A stretch of DNA of 64,000 nt from Earliella scabrosa. Lineage: Eukaryota; Basidiomycota; Agaricomycetes; Polyporales; Polyporaceae. The notes under the pieces are model-generated. The model searched no databases, had not been told where the DNA came from, and saw only the letters and a program-made list of their open reading frames with translations. The stretch is taken from assembly GCA_022605405.1 (NCBI GenBank), contig JABYQQ010000013.1, forward strand, positions 372,001-436,000, given 5' to 3'. Below are positions 56,313-64,000 of the stretch, one piece after another (the stretch's first letter is position 1; the number at the start of each line of letters is the position of its first letter). A program made the position numbers and the translations under genes.

Positions 56313-58183
56313 ATGCCGACTTTCAAGGATGCGTTGAGTACGAAAGCCCAACAGGCATTCATGGGGACAGGTACGCCCGGTCGTAGTTCAGCATCCGATC
56401 GTGAGCTAAGCTTCTCGTGCGACCATAGTGTTGTTCCGTGAGTAGGCACACATAGGGCTCGGAGTGGCCGAACTGAACGCACGCCCTTGTAGAGGCAATT
56501 GTCGTCATCGTCATGGTGGCGATCACATTCACGAAGGTGGAGGATGCTGTTCCGTTAACCACTGCCCGATACAAGGTGTGTCTCCTAGCTCGACCCCAGC
56601 CATGATATGGTCTTCATTCTGCATGCGCGACGCGCGCGACTCCGTAGACCATTCCGTGTTATCTTGCCCTTTTCATTCTTGCCGAGTAAGTGGGATCTCC
56701 ATGTCTCTGCCAGTGTTTCGCTGACTTGCCCAGGCTCTTTGAGATCTTCATGGCGTTTGATGCGCTCCGACTACGAAATGTCATTCAACTTGTTGGTATC
56801 CTACGTGCGTACCGCTCGACCTCTCTCCTAATGACGCGCTAGTTGGTGACCCGCAGTCGATGTATTCAGTCTTCCACGCCGCGCTTATGGTTATGGCTGC
56901 GCTGCAAGTTCACGAAACGCGCACTGCATTGGTTCTCAATCCTGGTGCCGACTGGACAACAGACTATGTCGTATGTGTTTCTCGGCGCATCGCTGACTTG
57001 GCAGCTCACCTGTCTCAGGGCGGTGGTGGTGCAGGAACACTATGGCAGGGCGTCCTTCCTTTCCTCATCGTCGCGCCCGTGGTCATCGCCGTGTCATGGC
57101 TTGTCATGATGTGGTTCGTTCGTGAGCTGTACTACGAGTTCGGGTGAGTGTTAGTCATCGTTGCGCCTGAGTAAATCTCCTGTTGAACGCCGCGCGTAGC
57201 TGGGCCATCTTCCACATCGTCGGAGCCAACCCTGCTGCGAAAAGTGAGTGTGGCACATGTTGCGTCAGTTGCATGATCTTACCAACGATGTCTCTTAGCG
57301 ATGTACCAGTACTACCAAGTCATGATCTGTCTGCTGAAGTTCGACTTCTTCGCCTTCATTGGAGTTACGATGCAGGTTCGTGTCACTGCCGCGCATCTAT
57401 CTGCGAAGCATTGATCTCTGTTCCGCGATGTAGCTGCTCATCGTGGTCCTGGCAACGAGTACAGCGGAGTTCGGTCTGACAATTGCAGCCATCCCGATAG
57501 TGTTGGTTCTCCTGGTTGGATGTGGTCTTGCTGTGCAACGTGAGATCAAGTGGTAAGCCGCAAACGAATCGATCCGAACCATGAAGGGTTTTGGTGACGT
57601 CGCTCTGCTCGCAGGCTCATGACAGTATCGCTCATTCTCATGTTGGCTGCCGAGACATACTGTGAGTATATGCCCGTCTTCAATCAGTGGTCGGGAACGT
57701 GAGCTGACACTTACCCATTTCCAGTCAGTCAGTGTGGCTTTTGCCGAGGCGTGTAGCCAGATGCTGACCTGCCTATAGTCTACAAGCTCGTTCGTTTCTA
57801 TGAGCCCAACTCGAGGGATCTCTATAACACTGTGCGGTCGACACTTACGACGTTCAGTACGTGTCCTCATCCATCCCGTTGCAACTTAAACCTGTAGACC
57901 TGACCATCTGGCAGCTATCATCGCATTTTTGCTTCTCTTTGCAACTTTCGCGATCGGCTTGCGCTGTTTCGCTGACTTCGACAAGGGTCTCATTAAGAGC
58001 AAGCTTCACGGTCAGTCTTACAAACCCGTCAGACGCAGTGACAGGGAGGGCTCATACGGTGAACATTCAGCGCCTGCATTCCAGCGTCAGTACTCATCTT
58101 CTACCCCCGGCACCACAGGCGGAAAGAAGGAGGAGGGATACGCAGCGGGGACGCCTCTGGGTACGCGCGTGTCAATAGAGTAA
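56313..58183 (+). CDS. Multi-pass membrane protein, UPF0658 Golgi-type
   Basis: Thirteen exons, 56313-56370, 56429-56437, 56493-56575, 56648-56685, 56734-56804, 56843-56970, 57019-57143, 57200-57243, 57299-57375, 57434-57552, 57615-57661, 57779-57856 and 57915-58183, give 381 residues. About seven membrane helices are readable (for example LFQAIVVIVMVAITF, GVLPFLIVAPVVIAVSWLVM, LLIVVLATSTAEFGLTIAAI, TIIAFLLLFATFAIGLRC). The segment ELFEIFMAFDALRLRNVIQL and the terminal NFxKGL-like FADFDKGLIKSKL suggest the UPF0658 family, annotated in yeasts as Golgi membrane proteins of unknown function. Exon 2 is 9 nt. The intron 56805-56842 would be only 38 nt and its exact borders are uncertain. The tail is Ser-rich and cytoplasmic. 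Confidence 0.72.
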
Positions 58184-58510
58184 ACGACATTCGCGGAGTT
58201 CCCCTTGCGCCTCTCGCACACTTGCCACGTCTCTCACGTCACCCGTTACGACTTCTGCTTCCTGTCGGCTTCTCTTGCGATACCTCGTCGCATGCCTGTT
58301 GGGTACACATACCGGTCTCGTTGGTGTTGGATGGTGCGGGGTGTTGGATGGGATCCGTCGGACTCTCGCTGTTGTTGACGCACTTCGCTTTACTGCTAGC
58401 GCTATATATTTATGCTCTAATCGTCTTTGTACCATGGTATCTACTACAGCGGACTGATAGTGACACATCTAGCTCTGGACAGCACTGTTGCGACGCGTGT
58501 GGTGTGCGGA
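58184..58510. other. Intergenic, convergent 3' flanks
   Basis: A 327-base spacer. No gene is seen. Confidence 0.6.
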
Positions 58511-59455
58511 CTACAGGAATAGTACCGGTGAGACAAGGGCACCAAGGACTGCGGCGGAGAATGTTGTGAACTGGATTGAGACCGAGCTGAGCCCCGCTGC
58601 GCTGTTGCCAGTCGCGGCGGGCAGAGGTTGCGTCGTTACGGTAGTCCCGTCTAGCCAAGGAGTCTGCGGCGGCGGGGAGGACAGTTGTGGGAAGTCCTGG
58701 AGGGGATTCGTGCCCTCTGTGCATGCCTCGGTTTGACGCTCATTCATGACCGTCACGCTGTGGACGACAAGATGTCAGTATAATGACCACGGCATTCCTT
58801 CATTGTTGCACGCACGGGTACGCGGTGATTGAGAAGTAGGGTTCGTTGTCAATGTGCGATGCCTCGTAGAACGTCAACTATGGCCATGGGACACGATTAG
58901 GAATATGTTGACAACAGTTCTCCAAGAGGGGGAGAACACACGTTGTACGAGCCTGGAGGGATGCACGTAGAGACATTGAAGTCCCAGTGCTTGACGGTGC
59001 TGCCTTGCTCGCGGGTGAGCAGGTCCGGACCAGAGGAGACGGTGATGTTTATCTCCGTCTCGTACGAGACGAGGTAGACCTCGAGGCTATCGAAGCGGGT
59101 AGGTTGGTCATTGCCCGGGATTGATGCGCTCTGGTCAAGGCCTCCGTCTCCAGATATCTTGACGGCGAAGCGACACGGGTGAGATGACGCAAACGAGAAC
59201 AGTTCAATTCTCTAGGAGTAGTTGCGTACCTCGATAGCTACCTGGGTCACAGACCCAGCATGCATGGGACTAGAGGCGTCCGTTTATCGCCCGCCCGCGT
59301 GAGAGGCTGCATGGTGTGACGCACCTGTTCGGAGCAGGCGCATCGACGATGGCGAGACCATTCGTGAAGATTTGGCCGTTCACAAGGGTCTGCGCATGAA
59401 CACCAGAGATGGCGGCGGCGAAGAGAGCGACGGCGGAAACGAGCGTGGGGTGCAT
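58511..59455 (-). CDS. Small secreted, probably GPI-anchored protein
   Basis: Five exons, 59325-59455, 59230-59269, 58942-59157, 58816-58877 and 58511-58757, give 231 residues. A signal peptide is clear (MHPTLVSAVALFAAAISGVHA). The mature part starts QTLVNGQIFTNGLAIV and has a beta-rich domain (FDSLEVYLVSYETEINITV, KHWDFNVSTCIPPGSYNLTFYE) with two N-glycosylation sequons (NIT, NVS) and a third (NLT). A Pro/Ser/Thr linker leads to a hydrophobic C-terminus (FTTFSAAVLGALVSPVLFL), which fits GPI anchoring. The layout resembles Ser/Thr-rich Kre9/Knh1-like cell-wall proteins of Agaricomycetes, but I cannot confirm membership. Confidence 0.75.
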
Positions 59456-59760
59456 CTGTTATTCAGCGCACTGGGGCGCAACAGGGCGTACGAGAGGTCC
59501 GAGGGAGAGATAGGAAAGCGTGCGGGTCAAGACGCGAGCCATATCGTTATGAGTATTTCTGAGAGCCTCCGCCGGAGGTGAGCGGCGAGCGTCCGGCGGG
59601 ATGGCAACAGGGAGCACTCAGGTACGCCCGAAGAAACGCCCATAAACGGAGCCTCCTCGGAGCATAATGGGCGTCTGTGAGACGCGTCAACGCGTGATGC
59701 GTGACCCGACGCGTCTCTGCCACTTCCCACCACCGACCAGCCACCTTCGTCACCTCTGCC
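59456..59760. promoter_or_regulatory. Divergent promoter, GPI protein / DnaJ
   Basis: A 305-base spacer between divergent starts. No further gene. Confidence 0.5.
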
Positions 59761-60889
59761 ATGGACGACCGCGAAGACCCCATCTCCCAGTTCTTCCCCG
59801 ACGCCGAGAGCGTCGACCTCTATGATGTGCTCGGCGTCAAGTCAGACTCCAAGGCAGATGATATCAAGAAGGCGTATCGGAAGCTTGCCCTCAAGTACCA
59901 CCCCGACAAACACTCCGGCGCGGACGAAACCGCGAAGGCGGACGCGTCGCTCAAGTTCCAGCAGATCGGGTTTGCGTACTCTGTGCTCTCGGACGAGAAG
60001 CGACGGAAGCGGTATGATCAGACGGGGAAGACGGACGAGGGATTGGACTTTGGACCCGGAGAGGACGGTTGGGAGGCTTACTTCGAGGAGCTCTTCGACC
60101 GCGTGACGAAGGGGAAGCTCGACGACATGAAGAGGGAATACCAGGGTGCGCACCACAGTTTCTCTTGAATGATCTCACTCGTTCATCGTGTGCGTAGGGT
60201 CAGCCGAAGAGGTCGAGGATCTCAAGAAGGCATATACCGAGACCGACGGCTCCATAGAGGAGATCATGACCCACATCCCCCACTCTACATTCGACGACGA
60301 GGCTCGCTTCATAATTACACTTTCCGGACTCATCTCGAAGGGCGAGCTGCCCCTGCTGCCCTTGTGGGAGTCAAGTACGAAGGACGAGAAAGCGAAACTC
60401 GTGAGGAAGAAGCAAGCCGACAAGGAGGCAGCGGAGGCGGAAGCGTTGGCGAAGGAGCTCGGGGTGTGGGACGAATTCTTTGGCAGCGGGAAGCCTGGGG
60501 CGCGAAAGTCAAAGGGGAAAGGCAAGGGGAAACAGCAGCAAGCAGACGAAGAGGACACGTCGGCTTTGCAAGCGCTTATCCTCAAGAAGCGGAAGAACAT
60601 GGATAGCTTCTTTGACAACCTCGCAGCCAAGTACGCAGAGCCGGAGGCTGAGAAGAAGTCGGGGAAGAAGGGGAAGAAACGGGCAAAGGATGAAGAGGAA
60701 GTGGAGGTGGTGGAGGCATCGCCGAAGAAACGGTCTCGCAAGGAAGTGCCACCGCCACCAGACATCGATGACGCCGAGTTCGAGCAGATTCAGCAGCGGC
60801 TGATGAACGGCAAGGCCAAACGGGGGGCGGGGGCCGAGACGAGAGCGTCGGCGAAGGGCAGGACGGCGAAAGGGAAAAAGACGAAGTAG
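59761..60889 (+). CDS. J-domain co-chaperone, DNAJC9-like
   Basis: Two exons, 59761-60145 and 60198-60889, give 358 residues. The J domain is at residues about 19-90 with HPD at 47-49 ([12 protein letters not shown]) and the helix-IV region [14 protein letters not shown]. The following block, [26 protein letters not shown] and [12 protein letters not shown], is typical of DNAJC9, a histone H3-H4 co-chaperone that recruits Hsp70. The C-terminus is Lys/Glu-rich and probably nuclear ([16 protein letters not shown]). This is the intact source copy of the relic at 28531-29345. The intron's 3' splice site at 60196-60197 is exactly what the relic has lost. Confidence 0.9.
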
Positions 60890-61112
60890 ACTGGTTTGTG
60901 TATCACCACTCTTTCTCTGTTGTATTCTACGTGCATTTGATCATGCATATTCTCAGACGACTCGGCCCTGCGGCCTAGGTCAGATTGGAACATGACTGCG
61001 TGAGCCAGGCTCATTCAGGTTCTGCAACGCGTTTGTGTGGTTTAGTTGGACATAAGATTCGCCGCGGAAACCGACATCTAGTATCTCTCTTCTCATCTGC
61101 GACACCTACAGC

Positions 61113-61544
61113 ATTCCCCCGATCCAGGAAGGGATCCTATACGCAAATCTGTGCATGTGCAGCGACGCCTGCCTCTACGCTCAACATACTAACACCATGC
61201 ATACGCGCTTCAAGGTCTTCGAGGGGTTCATCAAGGACTGGACACGCGCAAACTGGTCTACGGAGGTCAGTAGTATGGAGCTGCTGCACAACGCATTTAC
61301 TCTCGACGGACTCAAGCTGGCGGACTGGCTCTTGATGCCCGAAGTCCAACGGGTACTGGACGTATCAGGTGAGGTTCCGCTACAAGCCCGCGATATAGCT
61401 GACTGCCTACGGTGTCTGAAACTCTTTGCTCGGCACCTTGTGACGAACATGCCAGTGCCCGAGACCCCTACTACTCACATGAACGCTGCGCATAGCACAG
61501 CCTCGCTCTTTCAACTCCACCGGGGCATTGAAGTCACCCGGTGA
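61113..61544 (+). pseudogene. Small conserved ORF, copy 2, without the upstream ATG
   Basis: The frame aligned to copy 1 is open from 61113 to TGA at 61542-61544, but the first codon is ATT where copy 1 has ATG. The first internal ATG is at 61155 (MCSDACLYAQ), which would give a 129-residue product. Trp replaces the copy 1 stop. The protein is not recognised. The gene may still work from the internal start or from an undetected upstream exon, so pseudogene status is tentative. Confidence 0.4.
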
Positions 61545-62282
61545 GTGTTGAACACCGTCTTGCGGTGCTACTCGAGATTGCTATGCGTAACGCCGGATGC
61601 CGATCCACCGATCCCACTCGGGTTGAGGGTCACAAACCGGCCTACCACCATGCGAGCTAGGCTGTATTCAAGCTGCCGAACATAATGCATAGGGGTTGAA
61701 TTGGGGCTCCATCGTGCCGAAAGGTAATACGCGTGTCAAGAAGTGCCAAGACAGCTTCTGGATATCGGCGAACACTCGACCTTCCATCCCATGGACGGCA
61801 TTGAACCTCTTCAAGTTTCCGGTCTGACGCAGTGTCAGCTAACTTCTCATCAGACATCGTCAAAGGCCTATGAGCCTATGACTGGTGACAAGCCAGTGCT
61901 CAGCACTCACTACTCGCAATCTATTCCATACTCGCGTAGATAGACTCAGTGACTGGTCACTGTCACCGTCAGTGACTGCCACCCCGGACGCCCGAAGGAG
62001 CTGCGGTGAGCGCCCACTTCCTACCAAGTGACTACGGACTACGCAGCAGCATCACACCTGACTAGTACTTAACAACGACTGGTAGCGATCCATCGAGCCA
62101 TCTTCAGCAGGACACGATCCTGAAATCTCCGATCATCAATGATCACGCAGCGAAACGCGCAGAATCCGTCGACAATGCTCGGTAGTACTTACCCGACCTG
62201 AGGCCTCAGCGCTGCAGCGCTCAGCACTCGGCAGCTGCATCTACATATATAAGCTTCGCGTCCAACATTTCGATAGCTCACA
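61545..62282. promoter_or_regulatory. Promoter region of peptidase copy 2
   Basis: Similar to 30023-30713 with scattered indels. No separate gene is seen. Confidence 0.6.
62246..62252 (+). promoter_or_regulatory. TATA box of peptidase copy 2
   Basis: TATATAA ends 30 bases before, and starts 37 bases before, the ATG at 62283, as in copy 1. Confidence 0.75.
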
Positions 62283-64000
62283 ATGTCCTCTTCTGCGGTC
62301 CGCATCTCGTTCGCTGGGCTCTCCGCCCTTCTCCTTGCATTTCCTATCGCATATGTGGCTGGAACCATCAGCGTGAGTATCTTGGAAGCTCATGCTGGTA
62401 GACACCACTAACCACCGTACTTCTTGGTAGTGGGGCGGATGTGATCCCTCAGTTGTGACCGATCCTTCCTTGCAGTGTGGTTTTCTGGACGTTCCGCTTG
62501 ACTATCATGACGCCGGTGTCGGGAACGCTCGCCTCGCACTCGTGAAGGCAAACGCAACTGGGGAGCGTCGCGGGACATTGTTCTTTAATCCAGGTATACC
62601 CACTCGATCCGATTCACCTTTAACGGGATAGCTTACAATGTCACAGGCGGACCTGGACAGTCAGGCTTGGAGAATCTGAATTTCTTGAAGGACGCCTTGC
62701 TCTGGCGTACCGGTGGGGTTTACGACGTAGTGAGTTGGGATCCGCGAGGCGTTGGCCTCAGTATGTAAGTTCTAATATGTTTGTCGGGCCATACACAAGG
62801 ACTGACAAACCGGCTCGTGCTAGCCCTGGCGATACCCGGTGTTTCGATAGTCCCGAGGAGTACCAAGCATTCTTCAACGGAACGCTTGAAGCCAACGGAC
62901 TTGAGTATACAGGCAACTTCACCGACCCTGCAGACATTCAAGCTCTGCTGTCTCAGGCTCCGATGATGCAGGAGAAGTACAAGGAACTGGCTCAGCGATG
63001 CCTAGACTCGCCCAATGGGAGATACTTTAGATATCTGGGTACGGCTGCGACCGTCCGCGACTTGGTTTCGATCGCGGATGTAATCGAAGGCCCCGATGCT
63101 CCCATCAATTACTACGGCATCTCTTATGGCACGTTGCTCGGGGCGTGGTTTGTAAACAGTAAGTGCAGTGAGCTCATGATGCATCCTGCAGCTCACTTCG
63201 ATCGACATTCACCCAGTGTTTCCTGATGTAAGACCTCGACGAATTGCAGAATCCGCATAACGCGAATTGACTCGCATATGACAGCGCGTGGGGCGGGTGG
63301 TCGTCGACGGCGTCATGGACCCAGTATCCTTCGCTACACTGGAACTTCCATCTGTGAGCACATCCTGCCTCTCTCCATGATCGCCTCTGCTGAAACGAGG
63401 CCGAATAGGGGGATTGGGCTACACAGCAGTATGAATCTGCGGATGCCAATTACAAAGGCTTCATCATCGGCTGTGCTCTCACTGGCCCCGAAGGATGTGC
63501 GATTGCGTCCGAGGGAGACGGGCCGCTCGAGATTAACGCAAAGGTGCAAGCGTTGCTCAAGGCTGCATACGATGCTACCCGTGCCAATGCGTCTTTCCCT
63601 TTGACGTCAGGGCTCATCCGCGGTGAGTGACAACTGTAGTTTCATTTGCGATTTCTACCAATAGGGTCATTGATCCAGCTCGCGATTTGTTCCCGCCAAT
63701 GTACGCTCCGTGGCGCTGGCAGAATCTCGCGAACACGGTGTACCCTCAAGACTTGGCGATTACTGAAGGCAATCAGTGCGTACAGGCTGTGTGATTGCCT
63801 TGTACATCGGTGAGTGCTGACATACTCCTGCAGCAGCGTTCCGGACCCGGGGCTTGGTGGCTTCGACTTGCTGAAGTACTCAATTCGAACCATCATATGC
63901 GCGGATTCTGTGGATCAAAGCCCGCTCACGAACATGACCAATATCTTCGAGGGCATGATAGAGGTCGCACAAACCACGACAGCTTTATGTGAGTTCGTCT
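62283..64000 (+). CDS. Secreted tripeptidyl-aminopeptidase-like peptidase, copy 2 (3' end outside window)
   Basis: The first nine exons are present, 62283-62372, 62431-62593, 62647-62764, 62824-63158, 63217-63227, 63285-63353, 63409-63622, 63679-63775 and 63834-63988, with exon lengths identical to copy 1 including the 11-nt exon 5. The frame is open throughout. The signal peptide, NPGGPGQSG oxyanion motif, SWDPRGVG and the nucleophile elbow YYGISYGT are conserved. The region carrying the catalytic His lies beyond the window. Differences from copy 1 include Gln for Glu in the oxyanion motif and His for Phe at the exon 8/9 junction. Both copies look functional as far as can be read. Confidence 0.87.

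Larger units (their letters stand above)
60006..64000. repeat. Segmental duplication, copy 2 (runs off window)
   Basis: Direct-orientation partner of 28531-33074, offset by about 31.5 kb. It covers the DnaJ gene from within exon 1, the small ORF, the peptidase promoter and at least nine peptidase exons. Since the DnaJ gene is intact here and extends left of the shared block, copy 2 is the ancestral locus and copy 1 the derived one. Confidence 0.93.

Noticed and set aside
45092..58183. Possible secondary-metabolite cluster (transcription factor, SDR, methyltransferase, membrane protein).
   Set aside because: No core synthase is present, the methyltransferase is a SET protein enzyme, and the other genes are housekeeping types.

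Overview
The window is nuclear DNA from a filamentous basidiomycete, most likely an Agaricomycete (Polyporales is possible but unproven). Nearly every gene is cut by many short introns, mostly about 45 to 95 nt. GC content is high, spacers are short, and the gene set is typically fungal: Zn2Cys6 and TEA transcription factors, an HSP30-type opsin relative, a Mso1-type Sec1-binding protein and a cupredoxin-domain GPI protein. I rebuilt exon structures by hand from splice signals, reading phase and family resemblance. All complete models keep an open frame from start to stop, but none is backed by transcript data.

Layout, left to right: C-terminal NOC3 (+, partial at the left edge); TEA/ATTS transcription factor (-); ESCRT-I VPS23/TSG101 (+); a gene-free stretch of 2.4 kb; inner-nuclear-membrane HEH/MSC protein (-); SAM-dependent O-methyltransferase (+); cupredoxin-domain GPI protein with a Met-rich repeat (-); Mso1-like protein (-); mitochondrial sulfide:quinone oxidoreductase (+); Nepro/Rmp1-like nucleolar protein (-); AP-1 beta adaptin (+); fumarate-reductase-type flavoprotein (-). 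Next comes duplicated block copy 1 (28.5 to 33.1 kb), holding a broken DnaJ pseudogene, a small decaying ORF and an intact tripeptidyl-peptidase-like gene. Then follow two tandem F-box/zinc-finger paralogues (-, -), an OTU deubiquitinase (-), an AKR7-type aldo-keto reductase (+), an HSP30-like seven-helix protein (+), a transcription factor with two Zn2Cys6 clusters (-), a 1302-residue unrecognised protein (+), an SDR dehydrogenase (-), a SET-domain methyltransferase (+), a multi-pass membrane protein (+) and a small GPI-type secreted protein (-). The window ends in duplicated block copy 2 (from 60.0 kb): an intact DNAJC9-like gene, the small ORF again, and the second peptidase copy, cut by the window edge.

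Most genes are independent housekeeping or accessory units, not a pathway cluster. The least ordinary features are: (1) a transcription factor with two back-to-back Zn2Cys6 clusters of identical spacing, each split by introns at the same positions around a 13-nt micro-exon; (2) a direct segmental duplication about 31.5 kb apart with one decayed and one intact DnaJ copy; (3) a small ORF in that duplication whose copies differ mainly by indels of whole codons; (4) the tandem F-box pair with a conserved C-terminal C2H2-like motif; (5) several micro-exons of 8 to 13 nt.
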